From positions 2,159,293 through 2,223,292 of the forward strand of contig NZ_CP147020.1 in the NCBI RefSeq assembly GCF_037126435.1: a stretch of DNA of 64,000 nt. The letters are read 5' to 3'. Made by a program: the position numbers and the translations under genes. Under the pieces are notes generated by a model, which did no database searches, was not told the origin of the DNA, and saw nothing but the letters and a program-made list of their open reading frames with translations. How positions within the stretch are numbered: position 1 is the stretch's first letter; every line of letters begins with the position of its first letter. This DNA comes from Bernardetia sp. ABR2-2B. GTDB lineage: Bacteria > Bacteroidota > Bacteroidia > Cytophagales > Bernardetiaceae. Below, in pieces: positions 32,316 to 42,293 of this stretch.

Positions 32316-34265
32316 ATGTCAAAAAATAATCCTGTACTAAAAGTATCTTTTCTATTCCTGTTCTTTTCAGCTTTTATTTCTACTGCCTTTAGCCAAAATC
32401 CAGAGCAGCTTTATAGTCAATACAAAAAACAGTTTCCTGATAAAATGGCTGTTTTATTAGAAAAAAATGATGAAGTAGTCATTGATTTTGAAGACGATAC
32501 AGTCGCTACCACGCATACAGAATATGAAGATTTATTATTTCTGACAGACCGTTCAGTTGGTCTTGCTAATCAAAAAGCGTATGAATCATACTTTTCTAAA
32601 ATTGAAAAAATTGATGCAATTACACTTGTTCCCAATGGACGAAAGTATAAAAAAATGAAAGTAGAGTATTTTAAAAAGGAAAAAGAATCTTCTTCTGGAA
32701 TATTTTATGATGATTTGGAATCTACCAATTTCATTATGCCCAATGTTTCTCCAAAGGCTCGTACACAAGTTGAGATTACACAAAGCATAAAAGACCCTCG
32801 TTTTTTGAGTTCGTTTTATTTGGATAGTTATGTTCCTATCGAATCAGCAAAACTGACTCTGAAAGTTCATAAAGATATAGAAATCGCTTACAAATTATTC
32901 AATACAGAAGGCATAAAACTAGAATTTAACAGAACAGCTAAAGGAAATTATATCACTTATGAATGGACAGCTAAAGACTTGGAAGACTTCAAGGCAGAAG
33001 ACAATGCACCTCGTCGTAATTATTTTTCCCCTCATATTGTCTATTATGTTACTCAAATAAATTATCCAAACCGAACGCAGAAAATAGCAAAAAGTGTAGC
33101 TGATTTGTACGATTGGTATTCAACTCTTTCTTGTAAAGTAAATTTAGAAGATGATGCAGAATTATTTAAAACTGTCCAAGAACTCACAAAAGACATAAAA
33201 GACGAACAAGAAAAAGTGAAAAAGATTTTTTATTGGGTACAAGATAATATCAAATACATTGCTTTTGAAGATGGAATGCAGGGTTTTATTCCTAGTGAAG
33301 CGAGTTTTGTTTATGCCAAACGTTACGGAGATTGTAAAGGAATGTCGTCTATCATTCATAAAATGCTAAATATGGCAGGTATTCAAAATACATATCTCAC
33401 TTGGATTGGTTCAAGAAGTTTGCCTTATAAATACTCTGAAATTCCTACTCCGATTGTGGATAATCACATGATTGTAACCTACCAACCAACAGAAGGAGAG
33501 TTTATTTTTCTTGATGCAACTGATTCTTATTCTCCTTTTGGTTTTCCTTCATCAATGATACAAGGAAAAGAAGCTCTTTTAGGAATGGGAAGAGAAAAGC
33601 ATAAAGTCGCATTAGTTCCAATTATTGATAAAGAAAAAAATTATTCAAAAGAATCTGTTGAGCTTTCTATTTCTGATAAAAATTTGGTTGGAAAGGGTCA
33701 GTATTCAGCAGAAGGCTATCCAAAAGGCTACATGACACATTATATAGATGGACTTTCGAAGGAAAATGAAAAACTATATATGAATCGTTATTTTACCAAA
33801 GGAAATAATAAATTTTTTGTAGATGATTATACAATTAATAATCTAAATGAAAAAGATACAGCTTTAAAGATTGAATATGATTTCAGAATTGAAGATTATG
33901 CAAAATTTGTAGGCGATGAGATTTATATCAATATGAATATGGAAAAAGCCTTTAGTAATGATGAAATAGAAAACGATAGAAAATCTCCTATTGAAAATGA
34001 TTATCTTTTTAAAGCTAACAATGATATTTTTTTAGAAATCCCAGAGGGTTATGAAGTGGAATATTTGCCAGAGAATAGTAACTTCAAAAATGACTTATTT
34101 GGTTATAACATTGAATACAAAAAAGAAGGTAATAAAATAAAATTTACTCACAATTATTACAAAAATTACTTATTACTCAACGATGAGAGTTTTAAAGATT
34201 GGAACAAAATGATAAAAGAAGTAAATAAAGCCTATCGTGAAGTTATTATTTTGAAGAAGAAGTAG
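32316..34265 (+). CDS. Exported transglutaminase-like protein (DUF3857-type)
   Basis: A 649-residue secreted or periplasmic protein; the signal peptide ends near FSQNP (residue 27). The N-terminal half is a beta-rich DUF3857-like domain. The central transglutaminase-like domain has C340 in YGDCKGMSS, H384 in DNHMIV and D400 in LDATD, a complete Cys-His-Asp triad. The C-terminal domain is beta-rich (KSVELSISDKNLVGKG). Such proteins are common in Bacteroidota and may cross-link or cleave peptides, but the real reaction is unknown. A perfect terminator follows. Confidence 0.85.
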   Translation: MSKNNPVLKVSFLFLFFSAFISTAFSQNPEQLYSQYKKQFPDKMAVLLEKNDEVVIDFEDDTVATTHTEYEDLLFLTDRSVGLANQKAYESYFSKIEKIDAITLVPNGRKYKKMKVEYFKKEKESSSGIFYDDLESTNFIMPNVSPKARTQVEITQSIKDPRFLSSFYLDSYVPIESAKLTLKVHKDIEIAYKLFNTEGIKLEFNRTAKGNYITYEWTAKDLEDFKAEDNAPRRNYFSPHIVYYVTQINYPNRTQKIAKSVADLYDWYSTLSCKVNLEDDAELFKTVQELTKDIKDEQEKVKKIFYWVQDNIKYIAFEDGMQGFIPSEASFVYAKRYGDCKGMSSIIHKMLNMAGIQNTYLTWIGSRSLPYKYSEIPTPIVDNHMIVTYQPTEGEFIFLDATDSYSPFGFPSSMIQGKEALLGMGREKHKVALVPIIDKEKNYSKESVELSISDKNLVGKGQYSAEGYPKGYMTHYIDGLSKENEKLYMNRYFTKGNNKFFVDDYTINNLNEKDTALKIEYDFRIEDYAKFVGDEIYINMNMEKAFSNDEIENDRKSPIENDYLFKANNDIFLEIPEGYEVEYLPENSNFKNDLFGYNIEYKKEGNKIKFTHNYYKNYLLLNDESFKDWNKMIKEVNKAYREVIILKKK

Positions 34266-34295
34266 TTTTTTGAATTTGAATTTAACTTTTTAACT

Positions 34296-34327
34296 AAGGC
34301 TTTTTTATCTTAAAAAAGCCTTTTTTG
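34296..34327 (+). terminator. Terminator after the transglutaminase-like gene
   Basis: AAGGCTTTTTTA and TAAAAAAGCCTT pair around a TCT loop and run into TTTTTT. Confidence 0.85.
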
Positions 34328-34339
34328 CGTGTTTTTTCG

Positions 34340-34347
34340 TATCTTTG
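34340..34347 (+). promoter_or_regulatory. Candidate -7 element of the cta cluster
   Basis: TATCTTTG fits TAnnTTTG. It lies 88 bases before the ctaA ATG, so the leader would be long. No clear -33 element occurs because the terminator stem fills that place. Confidence 0.5.
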
Positions 34348-34435
34348 CAGCCAAATCAAAAACCTTCTTGTTGAACGTTTACTTTACTAACTATCAACAA
34401 ATTAAAATAAATAGGTTTAGTTTAAAATAAAAAAT

Positions 34436-35509
34436 ATGGCTGCTATTTATCGCAAATTCGGAATTACTACAATCATTGCTGTTTATCTGCTTATTTTGGT
34501 GGGTGGAATTGTGCGTAGTACAGGCTCAGGAATGGGCTGTCCAGATTGGCCAAAATGCTTTGGTCAGTACGTTCCACCAACAGATATTAGTGAACTTCCA
34601 GAAGATTACAAGACTATTTTTGCTGTTCAGGGACGTGAAATTGCAGATTTTAATGCTGTTCATACGTGGATAGAATATATAAATCGCCTTTTGGGTGCGC
34701 TTATTGGGCTTTTTATTTTAATTACAGCTGTGCTTTCAGTTTCATTTTGGAAAAAAGATAAAATTATTACTCTTCTTTCTATTTTGGCTCTAATTGGAGT
34801 GCTTATACAAGGTTGGTTAGGAGCAAAAGTAGTTTCGTCTGATTTACATGAAGGAATGATAACTATTCACATGATAATGGCTCTTGTTATTGTTGGACTT
34901 TTGATTTATACCATCGTGCGTTCCTACAAAGATAAAGACTATTCAGAATTGGATTTTGGAACTGTATTCAATAGTAAAAAAATTAATTTGATTCTCTTTG
35001 CGAGTGTAGGAGTTGCTTTTGTCCAACTCATTTTAGGAACACAAGTCAGAGAAAGTATTGATACAATTGCAAAAACACTAGGAGAAAACCTTAGAAGTGA
35101 ATGGATAGACAACTTAGGAATGACTTTTTACATTCATCGGTCATTTTCAATTTTGGTTCTTCTTCTTCACTTAGGTTTAGTTTATATGATTTGGAAAAAT
35201 GTTGCAAGTAATACGCCTATAAGTAAATTAGGAAAAAGCCTCCTATTTATTATTATTATAGAAGTAATTACAGGAACTATAATGGCATATTTTGCTATTC
35301 CTAAGCCTTTACAACCTGTTCATATGCTTTTGGCTTCAGTAGCTTTGGGCGTCCATATTTTGCTTATTCTATTTATAAATTTTGATCTATTAATCAGAAA
35401 TAAAGAAATAGTTGCTGCTCTCAGATTAAGACAAGAGGAGTGGTTTGAACATGTAAGCAAAAGTAGAGCATACATAAAAGTCATAAATGACAAAGACGAT
35501 AAAAAATAA
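34436..35509 (+). CDS. ctaA: Heme A synthase (COX15/CtaA family)
   Basis: An inner-membrane enzyme of 357 residues that oxidises the C8 methyl of heme O to give heme A for cytochrome oxidase. Eight membrane segments are visible. Heme-ligand histidines occur in FNAVHTWIEYINRL, EGMITIHMIMAL, MTFYIHRSFSIL and LQPVHMLLASVALGVH. The N-terminal GGIVRSTGSGMGCPDWPKC is a strong family signature with a cysteine pair. ctaB follows by 23 bp, so the genes form an operon with ctaE. Confidence 0.95.
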   Translation: MAAIYRKFGITTIIAVYLLILVGGIVRSTGSGMGCPDWPKCFGQYVPPTDISELPEDYKTIFAVQGREIADFNAVHTWIEYINRLLGALIGLFILITAVLSVSFWKKDKIITLLSILALIGVLIQGWLGAKVVSSDLHEGMITIHMIMALVIVGLLIYTIVRSYKDKDYSELDFGTVFNSKKINLILFASVGVAFVQLILGTQVRESIDTIAKTLGENLRSEWIDNLGMTFYIHRSFSILVLLLHLGLVYMIWKNVASNTPISKLGKSLLFIIIIEVITGTIMAYFAIPKPLQPVHMLLASVALGVHILLILFINFDLLIRNKEIVAALRLRQEEWFEHVSKSRAYIKVINDKDDKK

Positions 35510-35532
35510 TTTTGAAAAAACATAACTAATTT

Positions 35533-36480
35533 ATGCTTACCGAAACCGATAATCTCACTTTGGATATAAACTTAGAACTTCCCGAAACACCAACTGAAAC
35601 ACACAACACAGACGTAATACACGCAGAAACTTCAAAACTAAAAGCATTTTTTGCGCTCTTAAAGTTTCGTTTGTCGGCTTTGGTTGTTTTTTCTTCTGCT
35701 ATTGGCTACGCTTTGGGCGTTGATGAAATTACAGACTGGAAAAGATTTGCCATTTTTTGCTTTAGTAGTTTTATCATCACAGGTTCTGCCAATACGCTCA
35801 ATCAAGTTATTGAAAAAGAGTATGACAAAGACATGAAACGCACCAAAACTCGTCCTCTGCCAACAGGCATAATTTCTCAAGCAGAAGGAATTGTTTTTGC
35901 CGTTATTTTAGCAATTATTGGAGGAACTTTGCTAGTTACTTTTGTTAATTCTTTGACGGCTGCATTAGGTTTGCTTTCTCTCTTTTTGTATGCTTTTGTC
36001 TATACTCCCTCCAAACGTATTTCTTCATTTTCTGTATTTATTGGTGCTTTCCCAGGTGCTTTTCCTCCACTTATTGGTTGGGTAGCTTCTACTGGAGAAA
36101 TTTCTCAATTTGGACTTATTCTTTTTGCTATTCAATTTATATGGCAATTCCCTCATTTTTGGGCAATTGCTTGGCTTGGAAATGACGACTATGTAAAAGC
36201 AGGTTTTAAAATGCTTCCTAGTGGTGGCAAAACATTGAGAACTTCTATTCAAATCTTGACTTATACATTATTCTTATTACCAATTGGACTTATGCCTTAC
36301 GTTTATGGAATGTCTGGTAGTATTTCGGCAATAATTATCTTCGTTTGTGGGCTTTTATTCTTAATTCCTGCGTGGCTTTTGGTCAAAAAAGGAGATAATA
36401 AGTCAGCTTTATTCTTAATGTTTTCGTCTTTCTTTTATTTGCCAATCGTTCAACTAGCTTTATTATTTGATAAAATTTAA
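35533..36480 (+). CDS. ctaB: Protoheme IX farnesyltransferase (heme O synthase)
   Basis: A UbiA-family prenyltransferase of 315 residues that attaches farnesyl to heme b to make heme O. After a 40-residue hydrophilic N-terminus, eight or nine membrane segments follow. The first Asp-rich motif is NTLNQVIEKEYDKDMKRT with TRPLPTG, and the second is WLGNDDYVKAGFKMLP. It supplies the substrate of CtaA, encoded just upstream. Also called cyoE. Confidence 0.95.
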   Translation: MLTETDNLTLDINLELPETPTETHNTDVIHAETSKLKAFFALLKFRLSALVVFSSAIGYALGVDEITDWKRFAIFCFSSFIITGSANTLNQVIEKEYDKDMKRTKTRPLPTGIISQAEGIVFAVILAIIGGTLLVTFVNSLTAALGLLSLFLYAFVYTPSKRISSFSVFIGAFPGAFPPLIGWVASTGEISQFGLILFAIQFIWQFPHFWAIAWLGNDDYVKAGFKMLPSGGKTLRTSIQILTYTLFLLPIGLMPYVYGMSGSISAIIIFVCGLLFLIPAWLLVKKGDNKSALFLMFSSFFYLPIVQLALLFDKI

Positions 36481-36490
36481 TAAAATGTAT

Positions 36491-36560
36491 AACAGACTTC
36501 CTAGTCTGTTGGATTAACTATGATAGAATTTCTTGTTCAGACTGGGAAGTCCGAACTACT
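36491..36560. repeat. Two AGACT palindromes between ctaB and ctaE
   Basis: AACAGACT-TCCT-AGTCTGTT (36491-36510) repeats the hairpin after recN, including its flank. TTCAGACT-GGGA-AGTCCGAA follows at about 36535-36554 with one mismatch. They interrupt the cta operon without an obvious U-tract. Confidence 0.6.
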
Positions 36561-36589
36561 TTAAAACCAATTATTTAAAATTTACAAAA

Positions 36590-37198
36590 ATGGATACTAC
36601 AAAAAATATATACATAGAAGAGCAAGAAATAACAACGATGCACCCAAAGAAATTTAATGTTTGGTTGTTTATTGTAAGTATTATTATGCTTTTTGCAGCC
36701 CTTACTTCGGGTTATATTGTAAGACAGGGAGATGTTCTGAAAGAATGGCTTGTTTTCGATTTGCCTTCCCTTTTTTATTGGAGTACAGGAGTGATTTTGC
36801 TGAGCAGTGTTACGATGCACTGGGCATATATTGCAGCCAAAAAAAATGAAATCGGACAAGTAAAAATTGGTCTTATTGTTACTCTTGTTTTAGGATTTGT
36901 ATTTCTTTATATGCAAGTAAAAGGTTGGGGACAATTAGTTGATTCAGGTGTTTTCTTTGCAGGAGAGAAAAGTAATCCTGCTGGTTCATTTATCTATGTT
37001 ATTTCTGGACTTCACGGAACACATATTTTGGCAGGTTTAGTATTTGTCGCCATTACTCTTATTAGAGCTATGAACTCAAAGGTTCATTCTAAAAGCACAA
37101 ATACGATTTCTATGTGCATGACCTTTTGGCATTTCTTAGACCTTCTTTGGATATATTTGTTCTTCTTCTTCTATTTCTTTAAGGATGGTTTGAATTAA
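36590..37198 (+). CDS. ctaE: Cytochrome c oxidase subunit III family protein
   Basis: A membrane subunit of a heme-copper oxidase, 202 residues from the ATG at 36590; the open frame from a TTG at 36533 reads through a palindromic repeat and is unlikely. Five membrane segments are seen. Conserved segments include SGYIVRQGD, YWSTGVILLSSVTMHWAY, ISGLHGTHILAGLVFV and MTFWHFLDLLWIYLFFFFYF, matching subunit III. The other oxidase genes must lie elsewhere, because ctaC and ctaD are not in the window. Confidence 0.9.
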   Translation: MDTTKNIYIEEQEITTMHPKKFNVWLFIVSIIMLFAALTSGYIVRQGDVLKEWLVFDLPSLFYWSTGVILLSSVTMHWAYIAAKKNEIGQVKIGLIVTLVLGFVFLYMQVKGWGQLVDSGVFFAGEKSNPAGSFIYVISGLHGTHILAGLVFVAITLIRAMNSKVHSKSTNTISMCMTFWHFLDLLWIYLFFFFYFFKDGLN

Positions 37199-37223
37199 AA
37201 TCAATTACAAAATTTATATATGT

Positions 37224-37257
37224 AAAAAGCAAGTTTAGAAATGAACTTGCTTTTTTT
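37224..37257 (+). terminator. Terminator of the cta cluster
   Basis: AAAAAGCAAGTT (37224-37235) pairs with AACTTGCTTTTT (37244-37255) and is followed by T's. Confidence 0.85.
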
Positions 37258-37296
37258 GTGTCAAAAATAAAAGGCAAAACGGTTTTATCGTTACTT

Positions 37297-37322
37297 TGCT
37301 GTTGTTGGTGTCCTTACTAAAA
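37297..37322. repeat. GTTGGTGTCC palindrome-family half copy
   Basis: TGTTGTTGGTGTCCTTACTAAAATA is the reverse complement of the right half of the elements at 19990 and 50131. Only one arm is clear, so it is a partial copy. Confidence 0.4.
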
Positions 37323-37369
37323 TATAAAAAAAGGTCGTCGTCTTTTTGATAAATTGATTTAAGAAAATA

Positions 37370-37399
37370 ATTGAAATCATAAAAAAAACTGTATCTTCG
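37370..37399 (+). promoter_or_regulatory. Candidate pnp promoter
   Basis: ATTG (37370-37373), 18 bp and TATCTTCG (37392-37399) resemble the -33/-7 consensus with one mismatch in the second element. The pnp ATG is 32 bases downstream. Confidence 0.5.
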
Positions 37400-37431
37400 T
37401 AGCAAATAAACACAAAAAATTAAAAACGTAA

Positions 37432-39672
37432 ATGAAACCAAATCCGATTATAAAAACGGTTTCTCTCCCCGACGGACGAGAAATAAGTGTAGAAACAGGC
37501 GTACTTGCCAAACAAGCCAGTGGTGCAGTAGTAGTAAGAATGGGCAAAACAATGCTTTTAGCTACCGTAGTAGGTGCAAAAGAACCACGTGAAGGAATGA
37601 ATTTTTTCCCTCTTTCAGTTGATTATCAAGAAAAATTCGCCTCTAATGGTCGTATCCCTGGAGGCTTTTTGAAGCGTGAAGGAAGATTATCAGACCACGA
37701 AATTCTTGTTTCAAGAATTATTGACAGAGCTGTTCGTCCTCTTTTTCCAGACAATTATCACAACGAAACACAAATTATGATTTCGCTTATCTCTGCTGAT
37801 AGCGAAGTTTTACCTGATGCTTTGGCTGGTTTTGCTGCTTCGGCTGCGATTGCAGTTTCTGATTTGCCGATGCTTGAGCCAATGTCAGAAGTAAGAGTAA
37901 TAAAGTTAGAAGAAGAATATATCGTTAATCCAACACCTTCTCAAATGGAAGAGGCTAGTTTGGAATGTATTGTCGCTGCAACTTTTGACAATATTATGAT
38001 GGTAGAAGGAGAGTCTAAAGAAGTAACAGAAGAAGATTTATTAAAAGCAATTCAAGTAGCACACGAAACTATTAAGCTACAATGTACATTGCAAAGAGAA
38101 ATGGCAGAAGCCGTTGGAAGTACAGAAAAACGTGAACATTTGCAGCCAGAAGGCAATGCAGAATTAGAAAAAATGTTGCACGACAATTATTATCAAGCCA
38201 TTTATGATTCTGTGAAAGAAGGAACTTCACGCAGTAAATCTGAAAGAGGAGAGGCTATTAGTGCTATCAAACAATCGTATATTGATACGCTTCCAGAAGA
38301 GCCAACAGAAGACGAGCAAGTAGATATGAAATTGGTTAGTACCTATTTCAAAAAAATGTACAAATCAGCTGCTCGTAATTTCGTTTTAGATGAAGGAACT
38401 CGCTTAGACGGAAGAAAAACAAATGAAGTTCGTCCTATTTGGTCAGAAATCAATTATTTACCTTCTGCTCACGGTTCGGCAGTCTTTACTCGTGGCGAAA
38501 CGCAATCATTAACAACAGTTACACTAGGAACAAAACTAGACGAACAAATGATTGATGGTGCAATGAACTCTGGCTATAACCGTTTTATTTTGCATTATAA
38601 TTTCCCTGCATTCTCTACTGGTGAAGCTCGTCCAAACCGTGGACCTGGTCGTCGTGAAGTAGGACACGGAAATTTGGCGATGCGTGCCTTGAAAAATATT
38701 TTGCCTTCTTATGAAGATAATCCTTATACAGTTCGTGTAGTTTCTGATATTTTAGAATCAAATGGTTCTTCTTCAATGGCTACAGTTTGTGCAGGTTCGA
38801 TGGCACTTATGGATGCAGGTGTAAGCCTTAAAGCTCCAGTTTCTGGTATTGCAATGGGAATGATTTCGGATAGTGAGACAGGTAAATTTGCAATCCTTTC
38901 AGATATTTTGGGAGATGAAGACCATCTAGGAGATATGGACTTTAAACTTACAGGAACAGCGAACGGAATTACGGCATATCAAATGGACATCAAAATTGAT
39001 GGACTTTCGTATGAAATTTTGCATAAAGCATTATTACAAGCAAAAGAAGGTCGTATGCACATTTTGGGAGAAATGAACAAAACGATTACAGAGGCTCGTG
39101 TAGAAGTAAAAGACCACGCTCCACGTATTCACCAAATTATTATTCCTCGTGATTTGATTGGTGCTGTCATAGGGCCTGGAGGAAAAATTGTACAAGAAAT
39201 TCAGCGTGAAACAGGCGCAACCATTACAATTGAAGAAGTGGATAATGCAGGACGTGTTTCTATTTTTGCAACTGATAAAGACGTACTTAATAAAGCAAAA
39301 TCTATTGTTGAAGAAATCGTAACTCCACCAGAAGAAGGCAAAACGTACGAAGGAACAGTTAAGAAAATAACTGACTTTGGTGCTTTTGTAGAGTTTATGA
39401 AAGGAAAAGAAGGCTTACTTCATATTTCTGAAATTACTTGGGAACGTTTGCCATCAATGGAAGGCGTTTTGGAAGAAGGCGAAGAAATCCAAGTACGATT
39501 GATGGAAGTAGATAAGCGTTCTGGTAAATACCGTTTGTCAAGAAAAGTATTGTTGCCTAAACCAGAAGGTTATGAAGAACGTCCACCTCGTAATGATAGA
39601 GGAGGAAGCCGTAATGGTAGAGATAGCAGAGGAGGAGGAAGAGATTCTCGTCCACCACGTAGAAATAACTAA
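37432..39672 (+). CDS. pnp: Polyribonucleotide nucleotidyltransferase (PNPase)
   Basis: A phosphorolytic 3'-5' exoribonuclease of RNA decay, 746 residues. Two RNase PH-like domains carry the family segments (RIPGGFLKREGRLSDHEIL in the first; FPAFSTGEARPNRGPGRREVGHG in the second, with D in DILGDEDHLGDMDFK). A KH domain follows at about 568-630 (AVIGPGGKIVQEIQ) and an S1 domain at about 637-705 (EGTVKKITDFGAFVEF). The tail, about 715-746, is an Arg/Gly/Ser/Asp-rich disordered stretch that probably aids RNA binding. It is monocistronic. Confidence 0.97.
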   Translation: MKPNPIIKTVSLPDGREISVETGVLAKQASGAVVVRMGKTMLLATVVGAKEPREGMNFFPLSVDYQEKFASNGRIPGGFLKREGRLSDHEILVSRIIDRAVRPLFPDNYHNETQIMISLISADSEVLPDALAGFAASAAIAVSDLPMLEPMSEVRVIKLEEEYIVNPTPSQMEEASLECIVAATFDNIMMVEGESKEVTEEDLLKAIQVAHETIKLQCTLQREMAEAVGSTEKREHLQPEGNAELEKMLHDNYYQAIYDSVKEGTSRSKSERGEAISAIKQSYIDTLPEEPTEDEQVDMKLVSTYFKKMYKSAARNFVLDEGTRLDGRKTNEVRPIWSEINYLPSAHGSAVFTRGETQSLTTVTLGTKLDEQMIDGAMNSGYNRFILHYNFPAFSTGEARPNRGPGRREVGHGNLAMRALKNILPSYEDNPYTVRVVSDILESNGSSSMATVCAGSMALMDAGVSLKAPVSGIAMGMISDSETGKFAILSDILGDEDHLGDMDFKLTGTANGITAYQMDIKIDGLSYEILHKALLQAKEGRMHILGEMNKTITEARVEVKDHAPRIHQIIIPRDLIGAVIGPGGKIVQEIQRETGATITIEEVDNAGRVSIFATDKDVLNKAKSIVEEIVTPPEEGKTYEGTVKKITDFGAFVEFMKGKEGLLHISEITWERLPSMEGVLEEGEEIQVRLMEVDKRSGKYRLSRKVLLPKPEGYEERPPRNDRGGSRNGRDSRGGGRDSRPPRRNN

Positions 39673-40251
39673 TCTAATAAAGTAGATTTTTATTCTATTC
39701 AGAAATATACTCAAACTCACATTTTAATTTTTAGTAATTAGAGTGTGAGTTTTTTATGTCATACCAAATTCAATACTTACAAAAACATAGAAATAGGTCT
39801 AAAAAACTTACAAAACTAAATTTCACAAACCACCTTTAATCAGTAATTTATTTCACAAAAATTATCAAACACAGTATTTTATTTTGAATAAAATCATTTT
39901 TTACGTATTTATATTAATAATATATTAAATCCCTCTTACATCTAAGCTACCACTAAATTAGACTGACAGTCATTTTTTAGAACGATTTTTGCTAGTTATT
40001 TATCGATACTTATTTACTAAAAAATATGTATTGATTCTATATTTTCTTTACTAAATTTGAATCAATGCTAAAACAAAATTCTTTCTAATTCGTTCTATTT
40101 TAGCAGATTAAGAAAAGTAATTTTATATAAAGTCAGTAATTGTATGAAGTTATATAAGTAGAAATCACAGACAAGTATCCAGTTTTTATACACAAACGCC
40201 ATAAAAACTTAAAAATATTGACCACCTTTTATACATAGGAAACCCCAATAG
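39673..40251. other. Gap between pnp and the sigma factor gene
   Basis: The 579 bp begin with the pnp terminator (39714-39757) and are then AT-rich with no ORF or family repeat. The last 150 bases should hold the sigma factor promoter and leader, but I see no exact TAnnTTTG match. No structured RNA is evident. Confidence 0.5.
39714..39757 (+). terminator. Terminator after pnp
   Basis: AAACTCACA pairs with TGTGAGTTT around a loop of about 22 bases and runs into TTTTTT. The loop is long but the stem and U-tract are clear. Confidence 0.75.
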
Positions 40252-41115
40252 ATGAGACAACTAAAAATAAGCAAACAGATAACCAACAGAGAAAGTCAAT
40301 CACTAGATAAATATCTCCAAGAGATTGGAAAAGTGGATTTACTTACTCCTGATGAAGAAGTAGAATTAGCAAAACGTATTCGTGATGGCGACCAAATAGC
40401 ATTAGAAAGATTGACAAAAGCCAATTTGCGTTTTGTAGTTTCTGTTGCAAAACAATATCAAAATCAAGGGCTTTCTTTGGGCGACCTTATCAATGAAGGA
40501 AATTTAGGTCTTATTAAAGCGGCACAACGTTTTGACGAAACTCGTGGTTTTAAGTTTATTTCGTATGCTGTTTGGTGGATTCGTCAATCAATTTTACAAG
40601 CATTGGCAGAGCAGTCTCGTATTGTTCGTCTTCCTCTCAACCGTGTTGGTTCACTTAATAAAATCTCAAAAACGTTTTCTGAATTAGAACAGCGTTATGA
40701 GCGTGAGCCTTCTCCAGAAGAATTAGCTGACGAACTAGAAATTACTCCAGCAGAAGTAATTGATACACTCAAAATTTCGGGTCGTCACGTATCTATGGAT
40801 GCTCCATTTGTTCAAGGAGAAGACAATACACTTCTTGATGTTTTGGAAAATGATACAGAAGACAAGCCAGATTCAGAACTAATGAATGACTCGCTTCGTC
40901 GTGAAGTTCAAAGAGCTTTATCAACACTCACTCCTCGTGAAGCTGATGTAATTACCTATTATTTTGGACTTAATGGAGAACACCCAATGACTTTGGAAGA
41001 AATTGGAGAGAAGTTTAATCTTACTCGTGAGCGTGTTCGTCAGATAAAAGAAAAAGCAATTCGTCGTCTTCGTCATACAACACGTAGCAAGGCTTTGAAA
41101 CCTTATTTGGGTTAA
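40252..41115 (+). CDS. rpoD: Primary RNA polymerase sigma factor (RpoD/SigA)
   Basis: The short form of the housekeeping sigma-70 factor usual in Bacteroidota, 287 residues, lacking region 1.1. Region 1.2 is [20 protein letters not shown], region 2 has [20 protein letters not shown] (-10 recognition and melting), region 3 follows with [18 protein letters not shown], and region 4 ends with the [23 protein letters not shown]. It directs the TTTG/TAnnTTTG promoters seen in this window. It is monocistronic with a perfect terminator. Confidence 0.96.
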   Translation: MRQLKISKQITNRESQSLDKYLQEIGKVDLLTPDEEVELAKRIRDGDQIALERLTKANLRFVVSVAKQYQNQGLSLGDLINEGNLGLIKAAQRFDETRGFKFISYAVWWIRQSILQALAEQSRIVRLPLNRVGSLNKISKTFSELEQRYEREPSPEELADELEITPAEVIDTLKISGRHVSMDAPFVQGEDNTLLDVLENDTEDKPDSELMNDSLRREVQRALSTLTPREADVITYYFGLNGEHPMTLEEIGEKFNLTRERVRQIKEKAIRRLRHTTRSKALKPYLG

Positions 41116-41140
41116 TATTGACTGATATTTTTAATAGAAA

Positions 41141-41178
41141 AACCGAAATTCAAATTGATTGAATTTCGGTTTTTTTTA
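41141..41178 (+). terminator. Terminator after rpoD
   Basis: AACCGAAATTCAA (41141-41153) and TTGAATTTCGGTT (41159-41171) pair perfectly over 13 bp and are followed by T7. Confidence 0.92.
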
Positions 41179-41183
41179 TTGTA

Positions 41184-41250
41184 TTTGTTGGTGTCGCTTC
41201 ACTAAAACACCAACAAAGGCTAGATTTATTTAAGAATAAGTTTTGTAGGT
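41184..41250. repeat. Partial copy of the three-hairpin repeat at 48530
   Basis: TTTGTTGGTGT (41184-41194) and ACACCAACAAA (41207-41217) form an 11-bp hairpin with stem identical to 48561-48594. It is followed by TTTAAGAATAAGTTTTGTA, which matches the outer-arm region of the longer element but in a different order. It looks like a rearranged or decayed copy. Confidence 0.7.
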
Positions 41251-41262
41251 ATAGAGAGTTTT

Positions 41263-42204
41263 CTAAAATGTATAACCTACATTGATATTCAAAACATGTT
41301 TAAACTGAATAGCTCTTTTAGAAACCTCTGAATCTTCTTGTGGAATCAGAATATCGTGGTCATAGATTAATTGCGTAGAAAAACTTGTCGTAAGATATTT
41401 ATTTACTTTAAAAACAATCAAATTTTCCCAGTTTACATCTATTTGTGTTAGGTTTTCATAATTAGCAAAAAGATTTAGCGTAGAACTCAATTTTACATTT
41501 TCCATTACGTCATAAGTAAGTGCAGCATCAAAGTTAGAACCAAACTCAGAGCGAATGTTCTGTCCTTCTTCTACTCCAAAAGCACCAGCTGCAGCCAAAG
41601 AATCATTCATCACAAAGGTAAACTTAGCAGCCAAAGGCGAGTAACGCATACTAAAAATTTTGGTTTCATAACGAATACCTGTTGCAAAAAGCAAATAACC
41701 AGGAGAGAGAAAATTAGAAATCAGTTGTCCTTGTTTTTCTTCTCCTAAAGAATCCCTTTCAAAAAAATAACCTGGTGCCATTTGCGTACGAAAGTTTACA
41801 GATGTTCCACTACTCCAATGTTTAGCCAAATTATAGCTGTATTTAGAATCAAACTGGAAATTATCATCTGTTTTTTTGAATAAATTAAAATCACTTTTAC
41901 CGACTCTTGCCATTCCATATTGCATAGTTAAGATATTTTCCCACGTAGATTTTTCTGTTTTTCGTGTTGCATTCAAATTCAGAATTGCACCTAAGGCAAT
42001 CGAACTTTGTCCACCTCCTGCCCAATTACTTAGTCCTACATTAGCAAAAGTTCCAGAAAATGAACCTCCTTTTTTCCAAATCTTAATTTCTTCGACAGGA
42101 ACAGTAGCAATTCCATCAGTAGTTACGTTTGTAGTATCTTGTGAAAGAGCTGGAAAAGAAAGTAGAAGTAAAAAAGCGATGACTAAAAAGTTGAAGTGTT
42201 TCAT
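41263..42204 (-). CDS. DUF3078 domain-containing exported protein
   Basis: A 313-residue protein with a signal peptide (cleavage near ALSQ, residue 22), probably outer-membrane or periplasmic. GTFANVGLSNWAGGGQSSIALGAILNL (about 52-78) is the DUF3078 hallmark. The remainder alternates in beta-strand fashion (KHWSSGTSVNFRTQMAPGYFF; TSFSTQLIYDHDILIPQ) and ends with a terminal aromatic, HVLNINVGYTF, as in outer-membrane barrels. Function unknown. Confidence 0.85.
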   Translation of the reverse strand: MKHFNFLVIAFLLLLSFPALSQDTTNVTTDGIATVPVEEIKIWKKGGSFSGTFANVGLSNWAGGGQSSIALGAILNLNATRKTEKSTWENILTMQYGMARVGKSDFNLFKKTDDNFQFDSKYSYNLAKHWSSGTSVNFRTQMAPGYFFERDSLGEEKQGQLISNFLSPGYLLFATGIRYETKIFSMRYSPLAAKFTFVMNDSLAAAGAFGVEEGQNIRSEFGSNFDAALTYDVMENVKLSSTLNLFANYENLTQIDVNWENLIVFKVNKYLTTSFSTQLIYDHDILIPQEDSEVSKRAIQFKHVLNINVGYTF

Positions 42205-42293
42205 TTTTTTTTATTGAAAAAATAAGAGATAATATTGAATTTACTTATCACTTATCAAAAACAGTACATTTTTTAATTTTTTCATGAAATAAA

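Noticed and set aside
36533-36589. TTG start for cytochrome oxidase subunit III
   Set aside because: The added 19 residues are encoded by an extragenic palindrome; the ATG at 36590 gives a normal N-terminus.
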